NCBI RefSeq assembly: GCF_014646135.1 | Contig: NZ_BMMW01000003.1 | Location: 407,025 to 471,024 of the forward strand | Direction of reading: 5' to 3' | Length of the DNA stretch: 64,000 nt | Source: Nocardia camponoti | GTDB taxonomy: Bacteria > Actinomycetota > Actinomycetes > Mycobacteriales > Mycobacteriaceae | In this document: positions 36,555-45,037 of the stretch, in pieces | How positions within the stretch are numbered: the first letter of the stretch is position 1 | Layout of the letters: each line of letters starts with the position of its first letter | Position numbers and translations under genes: made by a program | The notes under the pieces: generated by a model | What the model was told of the DNA's origin: nothing | The model's database searches: none | What the model saw: the letters and a program-made list of their open reading frames with translations, nothing else

Positions 36555-36730
36555 GTGGGGTCCTTTTCGTTTAAAGGCCGACCCACGGATTCGCTACCCG
36601 TCGAGCCGGTCAAGATCCGGCTCGGGGTGGAGGAAGTCAGCGCGCAGGGTCGCAGACCGGCCCACCCAGGGCCGGAAAGCTAAACCAAAAATATGCGCGC
36701 TGCATGCCAGCGACCCTATCACCCCCGCTG
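36555..36730 (-). promoter_or_regulatory. Attenuator region of aroG
   Basis: Between the leader peptide and aroG lie two perfect hairpins, 36657-36675 (CCGGCCC/GGGCCGG, inside the leader gene) and 36603-36623 (GAGCCGG/CCGGCTC). GGGTCGC just upstream of the leader ATG can instead pair with GCGACCC near the leader end. Mutually exclusive pairings next to a run of aromatic codons are the hallmark of ribosome-mediated attenuation. Confidence 0.7.
36637..36705 (-). CDS. Aromatic leader peptide upstream of aroG
   Basis: A 22-codon ORF starting at ATG 36705 whose fifth to tenth residues are YFWFSF: one Tyr, one Trp and three Phe codons in six. The ribosome would stall here when charged aromatic tRNAs are scarce, letting aroG be expressed. 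A comparable leader (aroR) upstream of a DAHP synthase gene is, as I recall, described in Corynebacterium glutamicum. The stop is 82 bases before the aroG start, and hairpins lie inside and after the ORF. Confidence 0.8.
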   Translation of the reverse strand: MQRAYFWFSFPALGGPVCDPAR

Positions 36731-36791
36731 GCTGGGTATGTAGCCGCCAGCTGGGGTGTGAGCGATCGCATTGCCTTGGTTCGGTCTCCGA

Positions 36792-37682
36792 TCAGGCGAT
36801 GTGGTGGCTGTCGCTGAGCGCGTGGGCGCACAAGTCGTCGGAGAGTTGCCACAACGCGGCGGCCGCCTTGGTGTCGCGTGCGGCGGCGCTGCTTGAGCTC
36901 TTTCCCGGGTAGCCGGCGAGGCCGAGGAAGCCGTCGGGGCCGTAAAACGCGCCCGGCTCCACTTCGGCGGTGGCGGCGAAAAGCGTGGGCAACGCACCTT
37001 GAGCTGGGGTTTGCGCCGCGCCCATGCGATTACCGATCGACATCACCCAGTCCTGGAACGACTCGGTGTGCGACATCAGGTCCGTCGCCGCGTAGCCCGG
37101 GTGCGCGGCAACGGAAAGCACCGCCGACCCCTCGCCGATCAACCTGCGTTGCAACTCGTACGCGAACATCAAGTTCGCCAGCTTTGACTGGCCGTACGCG
37201 AGCCAGCGGTCATAACGCCGATTGGTGAAGTTGGGGTCGGCGAGGTTGAGCTGACCGATGCGGTGCGCGACGCTCGACACCGTGACAACGCGGCCACTGA
37301 TGCGGTCAAGCAACAGCGCGGTGAGCGCGAAATGACCCAAATGGTTTGTGCCGAACTGCATTTCGAAACCGTCTGCGGTACGTCGCAACGGCAGCGCCAT
37401 GACGCCCGCGTTGTTAATCAGCACATCGACATTGTCGACAGAGTCGGTGAACGCGCGCACCGATGCCAGACTCGCGAGGTCTAGTTCGCGCACCTCGGTA
37501 TCACCGGACATCGTCGCAGCCGCTTGCTTGCCCTTTTCCACATCGCGACAGGCCAGAATCACCCGCGCTCCGGCTGCCGCGAGCGCACCCGCGGTGGCGG
37601 CACCGAGGCCGCTGTTGGCACCGGTCACGATGATCGTGCGACCGGTTTGGTTGGGTATGTCAGCGGTTGTCCACTTTGTCAC
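36792..37682 (-). CDS. Short-chain dehydrogenase/reductase
   Basis: A 296-residue SDR of the retinol-dehydrogenase/protochlorophyllide-like branch. NAD(P)-binding TGANSGLGAATA, NNAGVMALP, the catalytic Ser in TVSSVAHR and YGQSKLAN (Tyr-x3-Lys) are all present. An Arg after the second strand (LACRDVEK) suggests NADP(H). The substrate is unknown. It is downstream of the NRPS on the same strand with an 86-base gap, so it could belong to that transcription unit, though this branch is also common outside biosynthetic clusters. Confidence 0.87.
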   Translation of the reverse strand: MTKWTTADIPNQTGRTIIVTGANSGLGAATAGALAAAGARVILACRDVEKGKQAAATMSGDTEVRELDLASLASVRAFTDSVDNVDVLINNAGVMALPLRRTADGFEMQFGTNHLGHFALTALLLDRISGRVVTVSSVAHRIGQLNLADPNFTNRRYDRWLAYGQSKLANLMFAYELQRRLIGEGSAVLSVAAHPGYAATDLMSHTESFQDWVMSIGNRMGAAQTPAQGALPTLFAATAEVEPGAFYGPDGFLGLAGYPGKSSSSAAARDTKAAAALWQLSDDLCAHALSDSHHIA

Positions 37683-37768
37683 TCGCGAAAGTCTAGTGAC
37701 GCGGCCAACATTCGCGAATCCAACTTTCGTCTACTTCCGTCTACAACTTTTGATGGATAGCGCCGACG

Positions 37769-40700
37769 CTAGGACTCTGCGAGAATTTGCTCGTCGGTGA
37801 GCGCGGCAACTTCGAGGTAGTAGTTGGCAACCGCGTCGAGTCGGCCCGTCGCGCCTTGCTCGGTTTCTCGGTCGAGTAGCCGGGTGGCAAGTCCAGCGAT
37901 GGTGCGGGTCATAAAGAGATCGGCGACCACGGTGTCGGGGGCGTCGAGCCACTCGCGGATACGCGCGATGGCTGTGGTCGCGAGCACTGAGTCGCCGCCA
38001 AGGGCGAAGAAATCAGCAGTCACGCTAATTCGTTCTGTCGCAAGCACTTCCGCGACGATGCTGGCCAGCGCATGTTCCAAGTCGGTGCGTGGGCCCACAA
38101 ATTCTTCCGCGCTGTCGCTGGTGTCGAGCAGCGCGAGCACCGCTTTGCGATCAGGTTTTCCGTTCGAAGTCAGGGGAAGTTCGGCGAGGCATTCGATGCG
38201 CGTCGGAACCATGTAGGAGGGGACGAGATGGGCCATTTTCGTGAGAATCGCGTCAACATCTGGAAGCTGCTCACCCGCTTCCGGAACGACAGCGGCAACC
38301 AGTTTCGGAGCCGCGGTACCGACAAGCGCGGCAACCGCGTGGTGCACGCCATCCACCGAGCGCAGCGCGTTTTCCACCTCACCAAGTTCCACCCGGTAGC
38401 CCCGGATCTTCACTTGGTGGTCGGCTCTGCCGAGGAAGTCGATGGTGCCGTCGGGCAGGTAGCGGGCCAGGTCGCCGGTGCGGTACCAGCGCAAACCGTC
38501 GTGGGTCACGAAGCGGTCGGCGGTGCGTTCGGGGTCGCCGCGGTAGCCGTTGGCAACGCCATCCCCACCGATCCACAGCTCACCGGTCACCCAGTCCGGG
38601 CAGTCGGTGCCTGCGGGGCCAACCACGCGGCAGGCCACGTTGCGCAGCGGGGTGCCGTAGGGAACACAGGTCCAGTCGGGGTCAACCTGGGCGTCAACCA
38701 CTTCGCAGATCGTAGAGTGGATCGCCGCTTCGGTCGCGCCGCCGAGCCCGGCGAACCGACTGTTGGGTGCGAGCGCTTTAAGTCGTGCGGGCAGTGCGGT
38801 GTCAACGCGGTCGCCGCCGAGGATCACGGTGCGCAGCGAGTCGAGCGGGGTGTCTGCTGCGGTGGTGAGCAGCATGTCGAGCAGGCTGGGGACGCAGTTC
38901 AGGAGCGAAACCTGTTCGCGGACAATAGTTTCTACCCATGTCGCGGGGTTGGCACGTTCGGTGTCGTCGACGGTCACCACGGTGCCGCCTGCGGAGAGCA
39001 GGCCGAAGATGTCGTAGACCGAAAGGTCGAACTCAAGTGCCGAGAGGGCCAGCGCGCGGTCATCCGCGCCGATGCCGAAGCGATCGTTGAGGTCGTCGAT
39101 GGTGTTCATCGCGGCATGATGCGAAACCTCAACGCCCTTGGGCTTGCCCGTGGAACCGGACGTGAACAGGATGTAGGCCAGGTCGCGGGGGTTGCCGAAG
39201 ATGGGGTTTTCGATGGGGTGCGCGCGGCGGGCGGTTGCGAGGTTGATGGTTGCGAGACCTCGGCCTCTTACGGCGGACTCCGTTGCCGCACTGTTTGTTC
39301 CGATGTTTGCGTCGCGCGAAGCTGCCGGTTGGTCGGCGGCGTTCGGGCCGGGGTTACGCACAGCGAGGAGCGTTGTTGCTTCGGGGCTTTCGGAAACTTC
39401 GTCGCCACAGGTCGCTGGTTGGTCGACAGCACCGCAGTTCAGCCCGCGGAGTCCGGTGGTGAGAAGTGCTCTCGCGCCGGCAATGTCGAGAATTTCGTTG
39501 CGGCGAATCTCTGGCTGGTTGAAGCCGATCGGGACGTAGGTCGCGCCAGCTGCGAGCACGCCAATAACCGCGACGATCTGGTCGGGGCCTTTGGGGAGTT
39601 GCACCGCGACGGTGTCGCCCGGGGTCACGCCTGCCGCTTGAAGCGCGCCCGCTACGGCGAGGGCGGCGGCGGCAAGCTCGCCATAGGTCAAGTGCCCGTT
39701 GGTGTTCGAGCGCACGGCTGGAGCGTTGGGCGTGGTTGCGGCATGTGCAGAGAAGCCAGTGTGCAACAGCGCGCCGCTGATTGGCCCCCCGGTGGCGTTC
39801 ACCTGTGCACGAATCGCCGCTTGCGACACCGGGATTCGCACAGCCGCTTCGGCCTGCCACCCAGCATCGCCTACATGGTTCGCGCGCTGGCCCACCTTGG
39901 TCATGTCCGCGCGCGCGTCACCGGCCAACCGCTCGATCGCATCGACGTAGCGGGCGAACATCTCGTCGACCATGCCGGTGGGGAACGCGGATTCGCGGAT
40001 GTCCCAGTTGAGCAGCAGCCCCCCGCGCACCTCGGTGATCTGCGCGTCGAGCAGCACCTGGGGGCCTTGCGAGATGATCCACACCGGCTCACCAAAGGTC
40101 GCCGCGACCTCGTCGGCGAAGAGTTCGCCGAGGTTCAGCGCGCTGGTGTAAACGATCGGGGCAAGCACCGGCTCGCCGCGATGGCGGCCAAGATCGCGCA
40201 GCACGTCAAGGCCGGAATAGGCCGAGTGTGCGCCCGCCTCGTGCAGCCGCTTTTGGAGCGCGCGGGCACGTTCTACAACCGTTTGCGTTTCGGTCACGTC
40301 GACTTCGAGCAGCACCGAGGAGGTGAAGTCGCCGACTACCCCGTCGACCTGGGGATGCACGGGCTGCCGATGGAACAGCGGGAGGTTCAGCAGGAACCGC
40401 CGCTGCGCCGACCATCCACCGATAGTTTCCGCGAACACCGAGGCAAGTGCCATCGCTGGCGTGATCCCGCGCGCATGGGCACCACTGAAGAGCCGAGCCT
40501 TGGCATCTGCGTCAAGCCAATGATGGAGTCGCACAGTGCGATTCGGCTCAGCAACCCGCTGTACCTGCGGGAGTTCGGGCGCGCCCGGAAGTTCTGTGAG
40601 GCGAGAGCGCCACCAGTCGCGATCCCGTGCCCGTTCGTCGACGAGCGCCGCCGCAGCGGTCACGCCGATCGCTGCGAGGGCGGGAGTCGACGGGTGTGCG

Positions 40701-41833
40701 GCAGTTGTGGGTGAGGGTGGAGCCGTCGCGGGTTCTATCGGCATCGCGGGTTTCGCCAACGCCGACGCGGACGCAGCAGTCGGGGACGCGGATGCAGCGG
40801 ACGCTGTTGCCGATGCTGTGGGCGCAGTGGGCAACGCCGTGTCTGCCAAGTACTGGCGGAACGTGTAGTGCTGCGGCGGGAGGGTTTCGCCCTGGTACAG
40901 GCGAGCCAGGTCGCTTACCAGGATGCGGTAGCTCATCGCGTCGGCGGCCAGCATGTCGACGTCGAGGTGTACACGGCTGCGGCTGCCGGGGAGTTGGGTA
41001 AGAGCGATGTCGATCACCTGACCGTCCTCAACTGCGAGGCGCTGGTGCGTGCGGGCGTCGCGTAGCTCGGCGAGGCGGGCGTCTACCGCGTCACCGGACA
41101 GCGCACGTAAGTCGTTGACGGAGAACACCTCTCGGCCGGGTCGGGCGAGGGTCTGCTGCGTGCCGTCAGCGAGAAACCGGGTGCGCAGCATCGGATGGCG
41201 GGCAACGAGGTTATCCACAGCCTTCCCCAGGCGAACGGGATCAACCTCACCCCCATCGAACTCAACGTAGAGATGCGCGGCCACGCCCCCCAGTTCCTGC
41301 GCCTCCGACCGCCCAATCCAGTAGGCGTGCTGCATCGGCGCGAGCGCGAAGGGAGCCCCGTCATCGTCGACGGCACCTACGTTCGGCGCGCCACCGCCCG
41401 AGCCGCTGACAGAGGGGACAGCACCGCCAGCCAACGGAACGCGGCCCGACTCCCGGTCAGCAACGGGCGCCGCGACATGGTCGGTCAACCCGACGTCAGC
41501 GGCCAACGCGGCATCACCGCTCGCCGAAGACGAACCGTGGGGCGCAACGCCTGGAGTCGGTGCCGCAGTGCCCACCACATCGCTCGGTTCAACACCGTTC
41601 AGCAACGCGAACCAGGCGTCTACCGTCGGGTGGGCCGCCAGTAGGGCGAAGTTGGTTGCGATTCCTCGCTTTCGCCAACCTCCCGCCAGCTTCATTGTGC
41701 GGATGGAATCTAGGCCGAGTTCGATCAAGTCGGTGTCGTCGGCGATCGATTCCGGGGCGATGTCCAGGTGGCGGGCGATGGCGGTGCGGATTTCGACGCG
41801 GTCGATCGCAACGCCTGCGGGTGGGGTCTCCAT
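37769..41833 (-). CDS. Siderophore-type NRPS, ArCP-Cy-A-PCP (MbtB-like, no TE)
   Basis: A 1,354-residue nonribosomal peptide synthetase. Order: an aryl carrier domain (ELGLDSIRTMKLAG, phosphopantetheine Ser), a cyclisation domain (FALAPMQHAYWIGR and DVDMLAADAMS, the D-x4-D-x2-S signature), an adenylation domain (ILFTSGSTGKPKGVEVSHH, FDLSVYDIFG, GELWIGGDGVANGY, YRTGDLARY, TSNGKPDRKA) and a carrier (FFALGGDSVLATT). Specificity residues begin D-L-Y-N, close to Cys-activating domains, but Ser or Thr cannot be excluded. There is no thioesterase; the chain ends LEVAALTDEQILAES. Ala/Pro/Ser-rich insertions interrupt the Cy (about 40640-40845) and A (about 39190-39480) domains. ATG at 41833 with AAAGGAG upstream is preferred to ATG 41899 beside the iron box. 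Confidence 0.88.
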   Translation of the reverse strand: METPPAGVAIDRVEIRTAIARHLDIAPESIADDTDLIELGLDSIRTMKLAGGWRKRGIATNFALLAAHPTVDAWFALLNGVEPSDVVGTAAPTPGVAPHGSSSASGDAALAADVGLTDHVAAPVADRESGRVPLAGGAVPSVSGSGGGAPNVGAVDDDGAPFALAPMQHAYWIGRSEAQELGGVAAHLYVEFDGGEVDPVRLGKAVDNLVARHPMLRTRFLADGTQQTLARPGREVFSVNDLRALSGDAVDARLAELRDARTHQRLAVEDGQVIDIALTQLPGSRSRVHLDVDMLAADAMSYRILVSDLARLYQGETLPPQHYTFRQYLADTALPTAPTASATASAASASPTAASASALAKPAMPIEPATAPPSPTTAAHPSTPALAAIGVTAAAALVDERARDRDWWRSRLTELPGAPELPQVQRVAEPNRTVRLHHWLDADAKARLFSGAHARGITPAMALASVFAETIGGWSAQRRFLLNLPLFHRQPVHPQVDGVVGDFTSSVLLEVDVTETQTVVERARALQKRLHEAGAHSAYSGLDVLRDLGRHRGEPVLAPIVYTSALNLGELFADEVAATFGEPVWIISQGPQVLLDAQITEVRGGLLLNWDIRESAFPTGMVDEMFARYVDAIERLAGDARADMTKVGQRANHVGDAGWQAEAAVRIPVSQAAIRAQVNATGGPISGALLHTGFSAHAATTPNAPAVRSNTNGHLTYGELAAAALAVAGALQAAGVTPGDTVAVQLPKGPDQIVAVIGVLAAGATYVPIGFNQPEIRRNEILDIAGARALLTTGLRGLNCGAVDQPATCGDEVSESPEATTLLAVRNPGPNAADQPAASRDANIGTNSAATESAVRGRGLATINLATARRAHPIENPIFGNPRDLAYILFTSGSTGKPKGVEVSHHAAMNTIDDLNDRFGIGADDRALALSALEFDLSVYDIFGLLSAGGTVVTVDDTERANPATWVETIVREQVSLLNCVPSLLDMLLTTAADTPLDSLRTVILGGDRVDTALPARLKALAPNSRFAGLGGATEAAIHSTICEVVDAQVDPDWTCVPYGTPLRNVACRVVGPAGTDCPDWVTGELWIGGDGVANGYRGDPERTADRFVTHDGLRWYRTGDLARYLPDGTIDFLGRADHQVKIRGYRVELGEVENALRSVDGVHHAVAALVGTAAPKLVAAVVPEAGEQLPDVDAILTKMAHLVPSYMVPTRIECLAELPLTSNGKPDRKAVLALLDTSDSAEEFVGPRTDLEHALASIVAEVLATERISVTADFFALGGDSVLATTAIARIREWLDAPDTVVADLFMTRTIAGLATRLLDRETEQGATGRLDAVANYYLEVAALTDEQILAES

Positions 41834-41910
41834 CTGCGGTTTCGCTCCTTTGTCACCGCCCATTCCCCGGGCGCGTCCGGTACTGCTGGGCGGAACCATA
41901 CCCCATTGAG

Positions 41911-41929
41911 ATAGGGTTGCCTAACCTAT
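41911..41929. promoter_or_regulatory. Iron box (IdeR/DtxR-type operator) between NRPS and mbtA
   Basis: ATAGGGTTGCCTAACCTAT matches 14 of 19 positions of the mycobacterial IdeR consensus TTAGGTTAGGCTAACCTAA. It lies in the divergent promoter of the NRPS and the salicyl-AMP ligase gene, so one iron-bound repressor could control both. Confidence 0.8.
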
Positions 41930-41956
41930 GTAGCTGGCCTCGTATCGGAGATTGTC

Positions 41957-43597
41957 GTGACGTTGTCGACTAAGTTGTCGCCCGAGTTGTCCCCCACTGG
42001 CACGGACCACCGCGACGGTTACGTGCCCTTCCCGGCCGAGGCCGCGCGCGCCTATCGCGACGCCGGCTACTGGACCGGCCGCACCATCGGCCACCTATTG
42101 CGCGACACCGCAACCGCGACCCCCGACCGCCCAGCCGTCCTCAGCGAAACCGGCACCCAGACTTACGCCGAACTCGACGAGGCCGCCGACCGACTCGCAC
42201 ACGGGCTACTCGCACTAGGCCTAACCCCGGGCGATCGCGTTGTCATGCAACTGCCCAACGTCCCCGAATTCGCGACCGCCCTCTTCGGCGTACTGCGCGC
42301 GGGACTGATCCCGGTGCTCACGCTGCCCGCGCATCGCAGGGTCGAAATCGAGCATCTGGCAAGACTTTCCGACGCCGTTGCCTACCTGATCCCCGACAAA
42401 CTAGGCGACTTCGACTACCGCACCCTTGCCGAAGAAGTTCAGTCAGCAGTGCCGACCCTCCGCCACGTGCTGGTCGTTGGCGACCCAGGCGACCACACCG
42501 CACTAGCAGACATCGCCAATCACGAAGCACACCAATCACTTCCAACCCCGGACCCCGGCGACATCGCCCTCATGCTCGTCTCCGGCGGCACGACCGGCCT
42601 CCCCAAACTCATCGCTCGCACCCACGACGACTACGTCTACAACGCCACCGCGAGCGCCGAGGTCTGTGCACTCACCGCCGACGACGTCTACCTCACGACT
42701 CTGCCCGCCGCCCACAACTTTCCACTCGCCTGCCCCGGCATCCTGGGCACCGTCGCGGTCGGTGGCGCGATCACCTTCACGCTCGACCCATCGCCGGAAG
42801 CCGCCTTCGCCGCGATCCAACGCCACGGCGTCACGGTCACCGGCGTTGTGCCGCCCCTGGCTCAATTGTGGAGTGCCGCAGTCGAATGGGAGGACGCCGA
42901 CCTATCCAGCCTGCGACTCCTGCAAGTCGGTGGCGCGCGCCTCGCCGAAGCTAATGCCGTCGAGGTTGAGCCCGCGCTGAAGTGCCAGCTTCAGCAGGTG
43001 TTCGGCATGGCCGAAGGTCTGCTTAATTACACGCGCCTCGACGACCCCGCCGACCTCATCTGCACGACGCAGGGCCGACCACTTTCCCCCGCTGACGAAA
43101 TCCGTGTCGTTGACGCCGACGGAAACGACGTTGCCCCCGGCGAAGGGGGTGAACTACTTACGCGTGGCCCCTACACACTTCGCGGCTATTACCGTGCGCC
43201 GGAACACAATTCGCGTGCCTTCACCCCGGACGGCTTCTACCGCAGCGGCGACCTGGTCCGCCAGCTCCCGTCCGGCCACCTGATTGTGAGCGGCCGCATC
43301 AAGGACGTCATCAATCGCGGCGGCGAGAACATTTCCTGCGATGAGCTGGAAGAACACCTGCTCGCGCACCCGGCGGTTCGTCACGCGGCAGCTGTCGGCC
43401 TTCCGGACACGGCACTCGGCGAGAAGGTTTGCGTCGTCCTAGTCGGCACCGATCTGCCGACGCTGCCCGAGGTCAAAGCCTTCCTCACCGCGCGCGGCCT
43501 CGCGACCTACAAACTCCCCGACACGCTCCGCTACGCCGATGCTCTCCCCCTCACCGCCGTCGGCAAGATCGACAAGAAGGCCCTACGCGCAAGCTAG
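41957..43597 (+). CDS. mbtA: Salicyl-AMP ligase (MbtA-type)
   Basis: A 546-residue stand-alone adenylating enzyme that activates an aryl acid and loads it on the ArCP of the adjacent NRPS. Core motifs: LMLVSGGTTGLPKLIARTH, LPAAHNFPLACPGILG, GMAEGLLNYTRLDD, YRSGDLVRQL, GRIKDVINRGGENIS and the Lys in AVGKIDKKAL. In the binding pocket the positions equivalent to DhbE 240 and 337 are Cys and Leu, the pair associated with salicylate rather than 2,3-dihydroxybenzoate (Ser/Val). GTG at 41957 with CGGAG six bases upstream. Divergent from the NRPS across an iron box. Confidence 0.9.
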   Translation: MTLSTKLSPELSPTGTDHRDGYVPFPAEAARAYRDAGYWTGRTIGHLLRDTATATPDRPAVLSETGTQTYAELDEAADRLAHGLLALGLTPGDRVVMQLPNVPEFATALFGVLRAGLIPVLTLPAHRRVEIEHLARLSDAVAYLIPDKLGDFDYRTLAEEVQSAVPTLRHVLVVGDPGDHTALADIANHEAHQSLPTPDPGDIALMLVSGGTTGLPKLIARTHDDYVYNATASAEVCALTADDVYLTTLPAAHNFPLACPGILGTVAVGGAITFTLDPSPEAAFAAIQRHGVTVTGVVPPLAQLWSAAVEWEDADLSSLRLLQVGGARLAEANAVEVEPALKCQLQQVFGMAEGLLNYTRLDDPADLICTTQGRPLSPADEIRVVDADGNDVAPGEGGELLTRGPYTLRGYYRAPEHNSRAFTPDGFYRSGDLVRQLPSGHLIVSGRIKDVINRGGENISCDELEEHLLAHPAVRHAAAVGLPDTALGEKVCVVLVGTDLPTLPEVKAFLTARGLATYKLPDTLRYADALPLTAVGKIDKKALRAS

Positions 43598-43606
43598 CCA
43601 ATACGC

Positions 43607-43644
43607 GACGTGCCGGTTATCGCCCAAGCGACAACCGGCACGTC
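43607..43644. terminator. Bidirectional terminator between mbtA and mbtI
   Basis: A hairpin with a 12-bp perfect outer stem (GACGTGCCGGTT with its complement), extended by three or four more pairs around a CCAA loop. It sits 9 bases after mbtA and 13 bases after the end of the convergent salicylate synthase gene. Confidence 0.85.
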
Positions 43645-43657
43645 AGATGGCGAAAAC

Positions 43658-44980
43658 TCAGCCGCGAACCACGTACGGCGCGACGCTCCCCAACTTCTCG
43701 CACGTCTCCTCAAACTCGCGTTCGGGCTTCGACTGCGAAACGATCCCGGCCCCCGCACGCAACCACGCGCCCTCACCGGTTTGGTAGATGGCACGCAAAA
43801 CTAGTGTCGCTTCAAGCGCGCCCGATGGCGAAACCCGCACCACCGCACCCGAATACAGCCCGCGCGGATCGTGGTCGTTACGGAAAACGGAGTCGACACC
43901 TTCACGCTTGGGGATGCCTGAGGCCGTCACCGACGGGAAAAGGACGTCGAGCGCGTCCCAACTGCTCCGACCAGCGGCCAGCGTGCCGCGCACGGTCGAC
44001 GCGAGGTGCTGCACACTGCCCCGCTCCCGCACGGCCATGAAGTCCGACACCGACGGCGTCCCGATTTCGGCGACCGAAGCGATCTCGGCAAACGAGGTCT
44101 GCACCGAAATCGCGTGCTCGACAATCTCTTTCGGGTCGGAAAGTAGATCGGCACGCGCGGCGTCGTCAGCCTGCGTACCAAGGCCAAATGCGCGCGTTCC
44201 GGCGAGCGGCTCGGTCGTCACGACCCGCGCATCATCGACCGAAGCAACCAATTCGGGGCTAAATCCTGCCGCTTCCAACCCGCCAAGGCGCAGCAGGAAC
44301 GAACGGGCGGGCGTGTTGTTCGCGCGACCAAGTCGGTAGGTGGCGGGCACGTCGACCGGGAACGGCAGCGCGACCTTCCGCGACAGAATCACCTTCTGAT
44401 ACTCGCCAGCCTGAATTTCGGCGACAGCGGCGGCAACGCGACCCTGGTAGTCGGTCACGTCGGGCCGCACGTCAACGGGGTGCGCGGTCGGCAGCACCGC
44501 CCCCTGCGACGCGGCGATCAGATCGTGGATGTCACAGGTTTCGGCGGGGGTTGCGCCACTGACCCGCACACCGCCCCCGTCAATGCGCACCTCTATGCGC
44601 GGGATCATCAACTGCGCCAACGGCGTTCGCTGATTGAGGTAGCTGGTTACGTCAAGCGAGTACGCGCAGAATTCGAAGGCGATCCACCCGTACGCGCCAC
44701 GCTCTTCGCCGGACAAATCCGCAAGCGAAGCGAGCGCCGCGTCGAGCGTGTCGGCCGGACTGCCACTCCACGCACGCGCGGTGGTCTCCCCCGCCCAGGT
44801 CGTGCGCAGTTCGCCAGCGTCGAGTTCGATGCCGCCGAGCGGGTCGGCCGCGAAAACCCAGCCGTCGGGCTGCTCGTACATCACGTACTCGCCAAAACGG
44901 TCGGCCGCCGCCAACGACGACATCGCCGCCGCAGGATCGGTCACATACTCCACCCGCACGGGCTGCTCGGTCGACGACAA
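43658..44980 (-). CDS. mbtI: Salicylate synthase (MbtI/Irp9 type)
   Basis: A 440-residue chorismate-utilising enzyme that makes salicylate from chorismate through isochorismate. It shows AYGWIAFEFCAYSL, the GEYQKVILSRKV segment, TTEPLAGTRAFG, DPKEIVEHAISV, ERGSVQHLASTVRG and TASGIPK, ending GAGIVSQSKPEREFEET, which contains the Mg-binding Glu residues. TTG at 44980 is chosen because GGAGG lies directly upstream and the open frame beyond it runs through the iron boxes; MbtI homologues are about 450 residues. It supplies the substrate for the ligase at 41957. Confidence 0.91.
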   Translation of the reverse strand: MSSTEQPVRVEYVTDPAAAMSSLAAADRFGEYVMYEQPDGWVFAADPLGGIELDAGELRTTWAGETTARAWSGSPADTLDAALASLADLSGEERGAYGWIAFEFCAYSLDVTSYLNQRTPLAQLMIPRIEVRIDGGGVRVSGATPAETCDIHDLIAASQGAVLPTAHPVDVRPDVTDYQGRVAAAVAEIQAGEYQKVILSRKVALPFPVDVPATYRLGRANNTPARSFLLRLGGLEAAGFSPELVASVDDARVVTTEPLAGTRAFGLGTQADDAARADLLSDPKEIVEHAISVQTSFAEIASVAEIGTPSVSDFMAVRERGSVQHLASTVRGTLAAGRSSWDALDVLFPSVTASGIPKREGVDSVFRNDHDPRGLYSGAVVRVSPSGALEATLVLRAIYQTGEGAWLRAGAGIVSQSKPEREFEETCEKLGSVAPYVVRG

Positions 44981-44989
44981 CGATCCTCC

Positions 44990-45037
44990 AAGGTAATGCT
45001 GACCTAACTTGATGCGAGTTAGGTTAGCATTACCTGG
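44990..45037. promoter_or_regulatory. Paired iron boxes forming an 18-bp inverted repeat, mbtI promoter
   Basis: Two IdeR-like sites, 45019-45037 (TTAGGTTAGCATTACCTGG, 14 of 19 consensus matches) and 44990-45008 in the opposite direction. Together they form a near-perfect inverted repeat with 18-base arms (one mismatch) and an 8-base spacer. The site ends 9 bases before the mbtI TTG and overlaps the stop of the upstream gene, so repression should block transcription initiation. Confidence 0.78.

Noticed and set aside
38072..40714. 880-residue plus-strand open frame
   Set aside because: It is antisense to the NRPS. The product is rich in Arg, Gly, His and Val without any fold, and the minus strand carries all NRPS motifs. 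Long shadow frames are common in GC-rich DNA.
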